The notes below the pieces were generated by a model. The model was not told the origin of the DNA. It ran no database searches and worked only from the letters and a program-made list of their open reading frames with translations. The position numbers and the translations under genes are program-made. From contig CADADR010000004.1 of assembly GCA_902786745.1 (NCBI GenBank), forward strand, positions 144,258-208,257: a stretch of DNA of 64,000 bases. The letters run 5' to 3'. The stretch comes from an uncultured Bacteroidia bacterium (GTDB lineage: Bacteria; Bacteroidota; Bacteroidia; Bacteroidales; F082). This document shows, piece after piece, positions 41,823 to 50,805 of this stretch (the stretch's first letter is position 1; each line of letters starts with the position of its first letter).

Positions 41823-44597
41823 ATGAACAAACACTTTTTATTACTGATTGCCTTGTTTTTGGGCATTACCTCATTGAACGCCAATCCCGTTGATAGGGAA
41901 AAAGCCAAAATCATCGGCCAGAAATTCGCTTGCACCGCCATCAACAGCGACCTGAAGGCCAGCGACTTGCAACTGGTATACACAGGCACTTCAAACCGTG
42001 GCGAGGATTGCTTCTATGCCTTCAACGTGGGTGAAGAGGGCTTCGTCATCGTCTCGGCTGACGACCGTTTCCGCCCTATCGTGGGTTACTCCAACGAGGG
42101 ACCTTTTGAGACCGAAAACATGTCGCCCGAGCTCGCCTTCTATCTCGAAAAGATCATCGAGGCGCGCACAAGTCGCAACGCCGTTCTTTTCGACAACACT
42201 GCTGAGGAATGGGCCAGCGTGGCCAACACCGGCAAGCTCATCTCTCGAAATGGCGGTCGTGGCGTCGACTTCATCTGCACCACCAAGTGGAACCAAGACT
42301 CACCTTATAACCTCTACGCCCCTGATGCTCCCGGTGGCCCCGGCGACCGTTGCTATGCAGGTTGTGTGGCCACGGCCATGAGCCAAGTGATGAAACGCTG
42401 GAACCATCCTCTCCAAGGCACTGGTAGCCACTCATATTACTGCCATGGTCACGGCACCCTGTCGGCCAACTTCGGCAACACCACCTACGATTGGGACAAC
42501 ATGCCCGACCGTCTCGGTGGCGCATCACAAGAAGAGATTGAGGCCGTGGCCCTGCTGATGTACCATTGCGCCGTGGCTGTCGACATGGACTTCTCTCCTT
42601 CGGGTAGCGGCGCCAACTCATGGGATGTGCCCTACGCCATCAGACACTATTTCTCCTACTCCAACCAATGTAGCCTCAAGAGTCGCGACGAATACTCCAT
42701 CTTTGCATGGCAGGACATGCTCAAGGAACAGTTCGACTTGGGTTGGCCCGTCTATTATTCCGGCTTCAGCAACAGCGGCGGACACGCCTTCGTGTGCGAC
42801 GGCTATGACGACGACGACCTCTTCCACTTCAACTGGGGATGGGGCGGCAGCAGCGACGGCTGGTTCGTCATCGACGAAATCGACTATGCCGGTTGGGCTC
42901 AAGCCATTTTCAACTACGTGCCCACCGATGTCTATTCCTATATGCCTCTGCAGCCCGAAAACATGTCGGTGGAACCTAGCAACGACTTCGATTATGCAGC
43001 CACGATCAGCTGGACCAATCCCACCCAAAACATCCACCTCGAGAATCTCACCGCCATCGACCAGATCGTTTTGACGCGCAACGGCGAAGTCATCTATACC
43101 GAAGACAATGTTACCCCGGGTGCTACCATGAGCTTCACCGACCATTACATGCCCACCATCGTGGACTATTGCGTCTATGCCGTTGTCCACAATGCACAAG
43201 GAAAGCCATCATACCAGAAAAACGTATTGCTTGGTCCCACCTGCAACTGGTCCGTCGAAATGACCTCATCCGACCCGCAAGGCTGGCACGAAGGTAAGCT
43301 CACCTTCGTCAACGGAGCTGGCGACGAAGTGGCTTGTGTCACCCTCGAATCGAGCAGCGCCACCCAGACCATCGCCTTGCCACTCGGCCATATCGATATC
43401 CTTTGGAGCAAACCCGTCCAACCCATCAACGTTAGCTTCAAGGTCAAGAACTCGAATGGCGAACGCAAAGTCAGCTTCCAAGGCTTGAGCAGCGACATTG
43501 ACAATGGCTTGTTCTATATTGCCAACAACACCTGCAGCAACAAAGACGAAGAAAGCAACGGCCCCGTCGGCCTGACGGCAACACCTTCGGGCGATGACAT
43601 CATACTGAACTGGACGATGGAAGACAACCAAAACATCATCCATTACTACGTTTTCCGCGACAACATCCTCATCGCCGTCAGCGAGAGCACCCAATTTACC
43701 GACCCACAGGCAGCCAATGATTTCCACACCTATTTCGTCACCGCCTGCTCCAACGACGGCGAGACCTTGCATTCCAATGTCGCCAACGTCATGCCTGAGT
43801 CGCCGTGCGGCATCCCGACCAACCTCCGCTATGAGATGGTCACGCCCACCAAGGTAAAGGTTATGTGGGACGCCCCTGAAGCGGAAGGTGTCACTGGCTA
43901 TATCCTTTATCGCCGCATCAAAGGCCAAGAGTTCAAACGCATCAAGGCACTCACCAACACCTATCACACCGACAACCTCAACGCACAAGAAGACAACCTC
44001 TTCGAATATGCCGTTGCTGCCTATTATAGGGACAGCGACTGCACTTCAGGCTATGCCACGACGCAAGACAATCCGGAGATGCACTTCATCGAGATCAACA
44101 AAACCATTATCCCTCGCCATCTCGACTTCTTCATCCACCAAGGTCACGTCGTCCTGCAATGGGACGAAGCCACCATGGCTGAAAAATACTATATCTACCG
44201 CGACGGACAACATATTGGCTGGTCCGAAAGCACCGACTTTGTCGACTTCAGTGCAGTACAAGGTCAGACCTACACCTACACGGTGACCGGAAAAACGGCC
44301 TCTGTTGAATCCAACCCCACCAACTCGGTGTATGTCGACTGGACCACTGGCATAGATGAAAACGGCTCCGAAAAGAGCGTTCGCCTCTATCCCAACCCCA
44401 CCGAGAGCCAAGTCACCATCGAAGGTCAAGGACTGCGCCAAGTGCGTGTCTTCAACGTGACAGGACAAGAAATCGAACATCGTGATTTGAGCGGAAGCCA
44501 AGCTGTGATTGACCTTTCGAATGCTCCTAAAGGCTGCTATTTCATTGAGGTAACAAGCGAATTAGGTTGTACGACATCCAAAATAATGAAGTTATAA
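41823..44597 (+). CDS. Secreted C10 cysteine protease with FN3-like modules and T9SS tail
   Basis: This 924-residue protease has a signal peptide (to about residue 20) and a prodomain (VDREKAKIIGQKFACTAINS ... EEGFVIVSADDRFRPIVGYS). The catalytic Cys181 is in CYAGCVATAMSQVM and His321 in GGHAFVCDGYDDDDLFHFNW. After about residue 385 come a linker region, a diverged relative of the DGDGW module (from TCNWSVEMTSSDPQGWHEG) and three FN3-like modules. The end is a type A sorting domain (LYPNPTESQVTIEG ... GCYFIEVTSELG). It shares its architecture with the protease at 6903-9263, but the sequences are well diverged. The C1B gene 21 bases downstream is probably in the same operon. Confidence 0.92.
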   Translation: MNKHFLLLIALFLGITSLNANPVDREKAKIIGQKFACTAINSDLKASDLQLVYTGTSNRGEDCFYAFNVGEEGFVIVSADDRFRPIVGYSNEGPFETENMSPELAFYLEKIIEARTSRNAVLFDNTAEEWASVANTGKLISRNGGRGVDFICTTKWNQDSPYNLYAPDAPGGPGDRCYAGCVATAMSQVMKRWNHPLQGTGSHSYYCHGHGTLSANFGNTTYDWDNMPDRLGGASQEEIEAVALLMYHCAVAVDMDFSPSGSGANSWDVPYAIRHYFSYSNQCSLKSRDEYSIFAWQDMLKEQFDLGWPVYYSGFSNSGGHAFVCDGYDDDDLFHFNWGWGGSSDGWFVIDEIDYAGWAQAIFNYVPTDVYSYMPLQPENMSVEPSNDFDYAATISWTNPTQNIHLENLTAIDQIVLTRNGEVIYTEDNVTPGATMSFTDHYMPTIVDYCVYAVVHNAQGKPSYQKNVLLGPTCNWSVEMTSSDPQGWHEGKLTFVNGAGDEVACVTLESSSATQTIALPLGHIDILWSKPVQPINVSFKVKNSNGERKVSFQGLSSDIDNGLFYIANNTCSNKDEESNGPVGLTATPSGDDIILNWTMEDNQNIIHYYVFRDNILIAVSESTQFTDPQAANDFHTYFVTACSNDGETLHSNVANVMPESPCGIPTNLRYEMVTPTKVKVMWDAPEAEGVTGYILYRRIKGQEFKRIKALTNTYHTDNLNAQEDNLFEYAVAAYYRDSDCTSGYATTQDNPEMHFIEINKTIIPRHLDFFIHQGHVVLQWDEATMAEKYYIYRDGQHIGWSESTDFVDFSAVQGQTYTYTVTGKTASVESNPTNSVYVDWTTGIDENGSEKSVRLYPNPTESQVTIEGQGLRQVRVFNVTGQEIEHRDLSGSQAVIDLSNAPKGCYFIEVTSELGCTTSKIMKL

Positions 44598-44618
44598 ATC
44601 AAACAAAGTCAACATATT

Positions 44619-45752
44619 ATGAATAGATTCATGAAACTGGCAGCCTTCGCACTGCTGTTAGGCACTAGTGCCACCCTGTTCGCCCAAGAAGCCAAAGATG
44701 AACCCGTCTATCAGATCACCGAGACCGTCAACGTGAAGCATACCCCCGTCGACAACCAAGGTAGCTCCGGCACCTGCTGGTGCTTTGCCGGTATCGGTTT
44801 CGTCGAGGCGGAAATCCTCCGTATGTACGGCAAGGAGTTCAACCTCTCCGAGATGTTTGTCGTCCGTAATGCTTGGACCGAAAAGGTTGCCAAGTTTACC
44901 AGAATGCACGGCAACAACACGCTCAGCCAAGGTGGCGAAGTGTGCGACGTGCTTTACATGATTGACAAATACGGCATGATGCCTGAAGCTGATTACAGCG
45001 GCAAGGTCATCGGGGAGGAACGCCACATGCACGCCGAGATGAATGAAGTCATCAGTTCCGTAGCCCGCGGCATCATCAAGAACGGCAACAAGAAGATTTC
45101 GCCCGCCGGACCTAAAGCCATTCAAGGCGTCTTGGATGCCTATCTCGGTGAAGTGCCCGAAGAGTTCACCGTCGACGGCAAGAAATACACTCCCAAGTCA
45201 TTTGCGGAGAAGTATCCCATCGATCCTGCCAACTATATCGAGATCTGCTCTTTCACCAGCGAAGAATACAACAAACCCTGCATGGTGGAGATCCCCGACA
45301 ACTGGACCTGGACCCCTGCCTACAACCTGCCTCTTGACAAGCTGATGGAAGCTGTCGACTATGCCCTTGAGCATGGCTACACCCTTGGCTGGGCACAGGA
45401 TGTCAGCAACAAGGGCTTCTCGGGCAAGACCGGAATTGGCATCGTCCCCGAAGACCCCGAAAGCGAGCAGTTATGGAAAGAGATTGTCGCCGAAAAGAAG
45501 GTGACCGACGAGGACCACCAGAGAGCTTACGACAACTGGGATGCAGGCGACGACCATAGCATGCTCGTCGTCGGTATCGCAAAGGACCAAAACGGCAACA
45601 AATACTACAAGATCAAGAACTCGTGGGGCGACAGAGGCCCTTACAAAGGCTACTGGTACTGCTCCGAACAATACCTGCGCCAATACACCATCTTCTTCAC
45701 GCTCAACAAAGAGGCCCTTTCGAAAGCCATGCGCAAAGACCTTAATCTTTAA
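44619..45752 (+). CDS. Exported C1B (bleomycin hydrolase/PepC-like) cysteine peptidase 1
   Basis: A 377-residue papain-like peptidase of the C1B subfamily with an unusual feature for that subfamily, a signal peptide (MNRFMKLAAFALLLGTSATL, cleaved after FAQ). The catalytic residues are Gln47/Cys53 (DNQGSSGTCWCF), His313 (GDDHSMLVVGIA) and Asn334 (KIKNSWGD). Bleomycin hydrolase-type enzymes are aminopeptidases that are normally cytoplasmic hexamers. This form should act in the periplasm or outside, probably trimming peptides made by the neighbouring endoproteases. No T9SS sorting domain is present. It follows the C10 protease closely. Confidence 0.88.
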   Translation: MNRFMKLAAFALLLGTSATLFAQEAKDEPVYQITETVNVKHTPVDNQGSSGTCWCFAGIGFVEAEILRMYGKEFNLSEMFVVRNAWTEKVAKFTRMHGNNTLSQGGEVCDVLYMIDKYGMMPEADYSGKVIGEERHMHAEMNEVISSVARGIIKNGNKKISPAGPKAIQGVLDAYLGEVPEEFTVDGKKYTPKSFAEKYPIDPANYIEICSFTSEEYNKPCMVEIPDNWTWTPAYNLPLDKLMEAVDYALEHGYTLGWAQDVSNKGFSGKTGIGIVPEDPESEQLWKEIVAEKKVTDEDHQRAYDNWDAGDDHSMLVVGIAKDQNGNKYYKIKNSWGDRGPYKGYWYCSEQYLRQYTIFFTLNKEALSKAMRKDLNL

Positions 45753-45778
45753 TTATTGAATCTTATAATTCAAATTCT

Positions 45779-45827
45779 CAATTATCAATTCTCAATTCTC
45801 AATTATCAATTGTCAATTATCAATTCC
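45779..45827 (+). repeat. CAATTnT heptamer tandem array
   Basis: Seven consecutive 7-base units (CAATTAT, CAATTCT, CAATTCT, CAATTAT, CAATTGT, CAATTAT, CAATTCC) fill most of the 88-base gap between the two C1B genes. The A/T richness and position just before an ATG suggest a replication-slippage tract. Confidence 0.88.
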
Positions 45828-45840
45828 AAATCATAACATC

Positions 45841-47070
45841 ATGAAATTCAAACACTTATTGACCGCAACCGCCTTGATGCTCAGCATCAGCGTCGTTGCC
45901 CAGCCTCAGGCTAAAGAAGAAGCCAAGGAAGAAGAAGGCTTCAAGTTTGAAACCATCAAGGAGTTACCTGTCACCTCCGTGAAAGACCAGAACCAAGCCG
46001 GCACCTGCTGGTGCTACAGCTCATTGGCTTTCTTCGAGGCCGAGTTGCTCCGCATGGGCAAGCCCGAATACGACTTCTCCGAGATGTACATCGTTTACAA
46101 AACCTATCTCGACCGTGCTGAAGCCGCTGTCCGTACCCACGGCGACGTCTCCTTCTCGCAAGGTGGTTCCTTCGGCGACGTGCTGTATGCCATCAAACAC
46201 TACGGCCTCGTTCCCGACGAACTGATGCCTGCTGGCGCCATGCACGGCGACTCACTGTCGAACTTCACTGAGCTCTCCGCTGTCACCGACCCCTATGTGG
46301 AAGGTGTCATCAAGAGCCGCAAGATTCAGATGGACAAGGACGGCAATCCCCTCTGGAAGAAGGGTCTGGCTGGCATCTATGATGCTTACCTTGGCGTCCC
46401 TCCGACCGAGTTCACCTACAAAGGCAAGAAGTACACGCCCATGACCTTCGCCGAATCGACGGGCCTCAACATGAACGACTACATCAACCTGACTTCGTTC
46501 ACGCACCATCCTTTCTATGAGCCCTTCGTCATCGAAGTGCAGGACAACTGGCGCTGGGGTCAGGCCTGGAACCTCCCCATCGACGAGTTCATGCAGGTGA
46601 TGGACAACGCCATCGACAAAGGCTACCCGATTGCTTGGGGCAGCGACGTCAGCGAAGCCGGTTGGCTCCATGGCAAGATGGCCGGTGTGGCAGTGCTGCC
46701 CGACCTCGAAGCCAAAGGCCGTGACCTCCAAGGTAGCGACATGGCCCACTGGCTGGGTATGAGCGCCGCCGACCGTAAGAAAGAGGCCATGAATGGTCCC
46801 ACCCCGCAAAAGTGGGTCACCCAGAAGGAACGTCAGATTGCCTACGACAACTACGAAACGGGCGACGACCACGGCATGTTGATTTACGGTACCGCCAAAG
46901 ACCAAATGGGCAATGAGTACTTCATCGTGAAGAACAGCTGGGGCGATGCTGGCCAATACAATGGCATTTGGTACGTCAGCAAGGCTTTCGTCCGCTACAA
47001 GACCTTGAACATTGTGGTCCACAAGGACGCCCTGCCGAAGGACATCGCCAAGAAGCTTGGCATCAAGTAA
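45841..47070 (+). CDS. Exported C1B (bleomycin hydrolase/PepC-like) cysteine peptidase 2
   Basis: A 409-residue paralogue of the previous gene with its own signal peptide (to about residue 20). The catalytic residues are Gln52/Cys56 (KDQNQAGTCWCY), His344 (GDDHGMLIYG) and Asn365 (IVKNSWGDAG). The two share LRM-x-K near residue 70, the SQGGxxGDVLY segment, AYLGVPPTEFTYKGKKYTP and EVQDNWRWG-type phrases. The second copy has a longer insertion before the His motif (AKGRDLQGSDMAHWLGMSAA). It is presumably a peptidase working on extracellular peptides. A strong bidirectional terminator follows. Confidence 0.88.
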   Translation: MKFKHLLTATALMLSISVVAQPQAKEEAKEEEGFKFETIKELPVTSVKDQNQAGTCWCYSSLAFFEAELLRMGKPEYDFSEMYIVYKTYLDRAEAAVRTHGDVSFSQGGSFGDVLYAIKHYGLVPDELMPAGAMHGDSLSNFTELSAVTDPYVEGVIKSRKIQMDKDGNPLWKKGLAGIYDAYLGVPPTEFTYKGKKYTPMTFAESTGLNMNDYINLTSFTHHPFYEPFVIEVQDNWRWGQAWNLPIDEFMQVMDNAIDKGYPIAWGSDVSEAGWLHGKMAGVAVLPDLEAKGRDLQGSDMAHWLGMSAADRKKEAMNGPTPQKWVTQKERQIAYDNYETGDDHGMLIYGTAKDQMGNEYFIVKNSWGDAGQYNGIWYVSKAFVRYKTLNIVVHKDALPKDIAKKLGIK

Positions 47071-47088
47071 ATCAATTATGGTTTAACA

Positions 47089-47122
47089 CGAAAAAAGGAA
47101 GTCAAATGACTTCCTTTTTTCG
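47089..47122. terminator. Bidirectional terminator, C1B gene 2 and yitT
   Basis: Perfect hairpin CGAAAAAAGGAAGTC / GACTTCCTTTTTTCG around AAAT. It ends 1 base before the convergent yitT stop. Confidence 0.9.
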
Positions 47123-47123
47123 T

Positions 47124-48014
47124 TTATCGCTTAATCTGTTCAAACCCCTTACCGTAGGCACCCATCACGGTGTTCATCGTCATGAAGGCCTTGGGGTCTT
47201 CGTCTTTCACAATCCGTAAGATATGCTGTGACTCACGCTTGTGGGCCACCACCATCAGGATGGGGCCTTCGTTCTTCGTGTACCAACCTGTGCCGTTGAT
47301 CATCGTCACACCGCGCTGCATCTCGTTGGCAATACGTTCGGCCACCTTATCGGGTTCGGAGGTGAAGATAAAGGCTTGGACCGTTTGCTTGTTACCCGTC
47401 AGCACCAAGTCGATGCAATAGCTGCAAACGCCCATCACCACACAGCTGTAGATGAAGTCTTCGACAGTGTTGCCCACGATGAAACCGCAAGCGATAATAA
47501 TGATGTCGAGGATGAGGATAACACGTCCTTGCGAGATGTTGCGGTATTTACACACAATCATGGCAATGATGTCGGTGCCTCCTGTGCTACCCCCTTGCGT
47601 GAAGGCCACGCCAATGCTCAAACCCGCCAAGCCACCGCCGAGGATGGCAGCGAGGAAATGATCGCTAACGAAAGGCTGCATCGTGCCCGCCATCATCGGG
47701 TCGGTGATGAAATGCTGCAGCAACGACATAAACACCGAAGCCATGATGATGGAATAGGCCGTCTTGATGCCAAAGCCCACACCGATGATCTTCAAGGCAA
47801 TGAGTAGCAGTATGGCATTAATGACGAATACGGTGATACCTGTGGAGATACCCGTGCCCCAATACACCAAGGCAGCGATGCCGCTCACGCCACCGCCCAT
47901 CAGATGGTTCGGGATGAGGAAGGCCGTCCAGCCCAAGCACATGGTGAACAATGCCAAAGTGATGACCACATAACGCTTCACCTCGGCCAATACGGTTTTC
48001 TTGTCTGCTTTCAT
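47124..48014 (-). CDS. YitT family membrane protein (DUF161/DUF2179)
   Basis: This 296-residue inner-membrane protein has five or six hydrophobic spans, with glycine motifs LIPNHLMGGGVSGIAALVYW, LAGLSIGVAFTQGGSTGGTD and GRVILILDIIIIACG. The soluble C-terminal DUF2179 domain (FIFTSEPDKVAERIANEMQR ... VVAHKRESQHILRIVKDEDP) ends MNTVMGAYGKGFEQIKR. The transport role of the family is unproven. The frame is open upstream to 48479, but the ATG at 48014 follows a promoter box closely and gives the normal start. Confidence 0.9.
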   Translation of the reverse strand: MKADKKTVLAEVKRYVVITLALFTMCLGWTAFLIPNHLMGGGVSGIAALVYWGTGISTGITVFVINAILLLIALKIIGVGFGIKTAYSIIMASVFMSLLQHFITDPMMAGTMQPFVSDHFLAAILGGGLAGLSIGVAFTQGGSTGGTDIIAMIVCKYRNISQGRVILILDIIIIACGFIVGNTVEDFIYSCVVMGVCSYCIDLVLTGNKQTVQAFIFTSEPDKVAERIANEMQRGVTMINGTGWYTKNEGPILMVVAHKRESQHILRIVKDEDPKAFMTMNTVMGAYGKGFEQIKR

Positions 48015-48037
48015 TTTTTGATAGAATTTGTTGGGGA

Positions 48038-48045
48038 CAAAAGTA
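48038..48045 (-). promoter_or_regulatory. -7 element TACTTTTG of yitT
   Basis: TAnnTTTG match on the minus strand 23 bases upstream of the ATG. It is divergent from the sigma-factor promoter. Confidence 0.7.
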
Positions 48046-48086
48046 ATACTTTTTGTTGATTTTGTATCCACAGCAATTTCTTTCCT

Positions 48087-48094
48087 TATTTTTG
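48087..48094 (+). promoter_or_regulatory. -7 element TATTTTTG of the ECF sigma operon
   Basis: TAnnTTTG match 58 bases upstream of the sigma-factor ATG. It looks like a housekeeping promoter; a separate autoregulated ECF promoter was not recognised. Confidence 0.65.
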
Positions 48095-48152
48095 TGTCGC
48101 CCATGTCACAAAACGGCCTCTTCATTCGTCTTATGATTGAAAAGTTCCCAAG

Positions 48153-48608
48153 ATGGACCCCGAATTCGAAAAGACATATCGAAGCTACTACCCGAAACTG
48201 TTCAGGATTGCGGCCAAGATGCTGCAAGACACGGAGGGTGCAAAGGATGTCGTGCAAGACGTGTTCACGGCGTATTATTTCGCGATGAACAACGAGAAAG
48301 TCATTCGCGACACGAAAAACTGGCTCGTCAGGAGTACCATTAATAAAGGAATCGACTACAAACGGAAAACGGCAAGAACCGTCACGATGGAAAGCACTTT
48401 GCCCGAAACAAATGAAAGTCCCCAAGACGAGGCTTCCGACATCCTCAACGCGATAGCGCATCTCAATGAGAAGGAACAAACGTTGGTCATACTTTACAGT
48501 GAAGGCTATTCCTACAAGGAAATCGCGGAAATGACGGGACGCAACCTACCTTCCATCGGAAAAACCTTGTCGAGAATCATGGATAAAATCAAAAAACACC
48601 TGCTATGA
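48153..48608 (+). CDS. ECF RNA polymerase sigma factor
   Basis: A 151-residue sigma-70 family factor with only regions 2 and 4. Region 2 spans about residues 8-70 (YPKLFRIAAKMLQDTEGAKD with VVQDVFTAYY, and NWLVRSTINKGIDYKR for promoter melting). Region 4 is a helix-turn-helix at about residues 105-145 (YSEGYSYKEIAEMTGRNLPS). Its regulon is unknown. The ATG overlap with the next gene, a zinc-finger membrane protein, marks a classical sigma/anti-sigma pair. Confidence 0.9.
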   Translation: MDPEFEKTYRSYYPKLFRIAAKMLQDTEGAKDVVQDVFTAYYFAMNNEKVIRDTKNWLVRSTINKGIDYKRKTARTVTMESTLPETNESPQDEASDILNAIAHLNEKEQTLVILYSEGYSYKEIAEMTGRNLPSIGKTLSRIMDKIKKHLL

Positions 48609-49051
48609 AACATTTGAATGACAAAACGATACAAAGCTATATCGACAATGAATTGCCGGAAAGCGAAAGAAAGAAGGTGGAAATGCACCTAAAAGAATGC
48701 CCATCGTGCAGGCAAAGAGTCGAAACACAACGCACTTTCTCTGGAAAAATGAAGAAGTCGTTGGAAACCTTGATTCCGAATGATGTCGAGGTGCCAGAGT
48801 TCAGTTTTGGTAGGGCAACAAGACCCGAAGTGAACGTCAACCGAATTGTCCTTATCTCCTCTTTGGCGACGGCTTGTTCTATTGCACTTATCGCGGTACT
48901 GGTCAACCTTTTGTCGAAGCCCAAACCAACTGATTACATCTTCGACTATTACACCATCGAAGATTACGACGCCAACAAACCTTCTGCCGAACAGGAATTT
49001 GCTGAGTTCAAGATGCATTTACAAACAGAAGAAACAGATACCAATCTCTAA
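48605..49051 (+). CDS. Putative zinc-finger anti-sigma factor (ZAS type)
   Basis: A 148-residue single-span membrane protein. The N-terminal anti-sigma domain carries the HxxxCxxC zinc motif (MHLKECPSCRQR, residues 28-39). A membrane helix at about residues 80-102 (IVLISSLATACSIALIAVL) places an acidic tail of about 45 residues in the periplasm. It should hold the adjacent ECF sigma factor inactive until a periplasmic signal releases it. The gene overlaps the sigma gene by 4 bases. Confidence 0.88.
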   Translation: MKHLNDKTIQSYIDNELPESERKKVEMHLKECPSCRQRVETQRTFSGKMKKSLETLIPNDVEVPEFSFGRATRPEVNVNRIVLISSLATACSIALIAVLVNLLSKPKPTDYIFDYYTIEDYDANKPSAEQEFAEFKMHLQTEETDTNL

Positions 49052-49063
49052 AATATCAAAGCC

Positions 49064-50251
49064 ATGAAAAACTTGCTTTTCATTATTGTATTAGCCATTG
49101 CAACTTGCTTTCAAGTTGACGCACAAGTGATCAAACTCGTTCCTGACGAAACCTACGGAGTGGGAAACGATTGGAACAAAATCTTTGACACCTATTATGA
49201 CACCCTGGACGGTCGTCCTAACGGATTGCGGAAACAACTCGTCGTTTTCGATGACGGCAAAGCCATTGTCAGCCATGCCACAAGAAATAAGTATTCCCTA
49301 TTTGATTCAAATGGCAAGTTTTTGAAAGACATTACTTTATATTTTGCCGACAAAGGCAAGAAGCCTCGTAATCTCCAGCCCGTGGAAGGGAAGTTGGGTA
49401 ACTTGTATTTCACTAAAGCCAACAACACAGGCGACGTTTACCTGTTTGACGACAAAGGATTGATTGTCAAGGAACTTAAAATCAAATACCAAGCCTTGGA
49501 AATGTTAGCATTGGACAACTACCACATTGCCATCTACGGAGGCACGTCGTGGACTAATAAATACAGGCACTTGGTATCCCTATTGGATACAAAAACAGGC
49601 AAGGAGAAAATCCTTTGCGATGCGTTTGAAGACATGAAGACAGACCTCAAAAGCAAAGGTTACTTCATTTACACTGAAAGCAAAAGGAACGACATGAAAG
49701 GCCGATGGCAAATCGCGAAAGTCAACGGCAAACTCATCGTTTCCAATCCGATAGACGGGCTGGTGAGAACATACGATTTCAACGGCAACAAAATCTCGGA
49801 AAAACTGTTGGATTGGGAACCGCAATCCCTGTCTGTTGAAGAGCAGATTGCCTTGCAAAACGCACGAATCAAGGACCTGAAAGACGAGTTGCCAGGAGAA
49901 ACCGACGAGAGAGTGCTTCGATTTTATAACGACCTGGTTTCCTATTACGAAAATGGCATCCAACACATCAAGGAGCCTATCAATATGGGTTGGTTCACCA
50001 TAGCCATCAGGGGCAACGACGACAACATCCTTTTCTTCGGCGATGCCGAAGTGGCAGGCCAAAATACGTTCCACGTCTATTCGGTCAGCAAAGGACAAAG
50101 TATTTCAACTGGTTCCTTCCAATGCGAAGACTACGACCTTGCCATAACCAAAAAGCGCTTCGTGTGCCACGGCGGGTATTACTATGGTGTTCAAGTGCTG
50201 AAGGATTGTGAAGGTATGCCGCTGAGGTTGGTACGGTTTAAGCAAGAATAG
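49064..50251 (+). CDS. Exported propeller-like protein of the sigma/anti-sigma operon, unknown function
   Basis: This 395-residue protein has a signal peptide (to about residue 20) and repeated short strand motifs such as VFDDGKAIVSHATRNKYSLF, LYFTKANNTGDVYLF and ILFFGDAEVAG, suggestive of a six-bladed beta-propeller. There is no lipobox and no T9SS tail, so it is probably periplasmic. It lies 12 bases after the anti-sigma gene and ends the operon, so it is a candidate signal receiver or effector for that pathway. The family was not recognised. Confidence 0.7.
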   Translation: MKNLLFIIVLAIATCFQVDAQVIKLVPDETYGVGNDWNKIFDTYYDTLDGRPNGLRKQLVVFDDGKAIVSHATRNKYSLFDSNGKFLKDITLYFADKGKKPRNLQPVEGKLGNLYFTKANNTGDVYLFDDKGLIVKELKIKYQALEMLALDNYHIAIYGGTSWTNKYRHLVSLLDTKTGKEKILCDAFEDMKTDLKSKGYFIYTESKRNDMKGRWQIAKVNGKLIVSNPIDGLVRTYDFNGNKISEKLLDWEPQSLSVEEQIALQNARIKDLKDELPGETDERVLRFYNDLVSYYENGIQHIKEPINMGWFTIAIRGNDDNILFFGDAEVAGQNTFHVYSVSKGQSISTGSFQCEDYDLAITKKRFVCHGGYYYGVQVLKDCEGMPLRLVRFKQE

Positions 50252-50274
50252 AAACAAATTGGCCTAACCGCTAC

Positions 50275-50319
50275 AAAAAAAAACTCAACCAATTGAATAG
50301 CAATTGGTTGAGTTTTTTT
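50275..50319. terminator. Strong terminator between the sigma operon and the tRNA genes
   Basis: Perfect hairpin AACTCAACCAATTG / CAATTGGTTGAGTT with A8 and T7 runs. Its minus-strand side can also end the tRNA transcript, whose last gene stops one base away. Confidence 0.92.
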
Positions 50320-50320
50320 G

Positions 50321-50405
50321 TACCCGAGGCCGGGCTCGAACCGGCACGCCTTTAAAGGGCAAGGGATTTTAAGTCCCTCGTGTCTACCAATTCCACCACT
50401 CAGGC
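50321..50405 (-). tRNA. tRNA-Leu (UAA)
   Basis: An 85-base class II tRNA. The acceptor GCCTGAG pairs with CTCGGGT, the anticodon loop is CTTAAAA (anticodon TAA), the variable arm is GCCCTTTAAAGGC-like and the T loop is TTCGAGC. No CCA is encoded. It is the last gene of a three-tRNA transcript. Confidence 0.93.
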
Positions 50406-50445
50406 ACTTACACAAAAAATCCCGATTTTACTCGGGACCTTGTGG

Positions 50446-50518
<73 letters not shown>

Positions 50519-50612
50519 CTGCTTTCAGCAGTCGGCGTTTCCGTTCGCGACTCGGCAAAATCAAATACTTTGCTTTTGCTCTCGCTGCTCCGAAAACTCC
50601 GCTTCGCTCTTG

Positions 50613-50685
<73 letters not shown>

Positions 50686-50700
50686 TTGCGTTTAGCGCGG

Positions 50701-50730
50701 CAAAAGTACAACTTTTTTCAATACTGCAAA
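50701..50730 (-). promoter_or_regulatory. Promoter of the tRNA operon
   Basis: On the minus strand TTTG (50727-50730) and TACTTTTG (50701-50708) are 18 bases apart, a good -33/-7 pair just upstream of the first tRNA-Gly. Confidence 0.8.
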
Positions 50731-50805
50731 CATTTTTGAGAAAATTTTTCTTTCTTTGTAGTTTTTATGCTGATTTTGCGTCTAATTGGCAAACGATTCT
50801 GAACG

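Noticed and set aside
45779..45827. Heptamer tract as a CRISPR or origin iteron set
   Set aside because: Units are only 7 bases, adjacent and A/T rich, and no replication gene is near.
48015..48479. 155-codon N-terminal extension of yitT
   Set aside because: It is antisense to the ECF sigma gene and crosses the yitT promoter; the family starts at the ATG at 48014.
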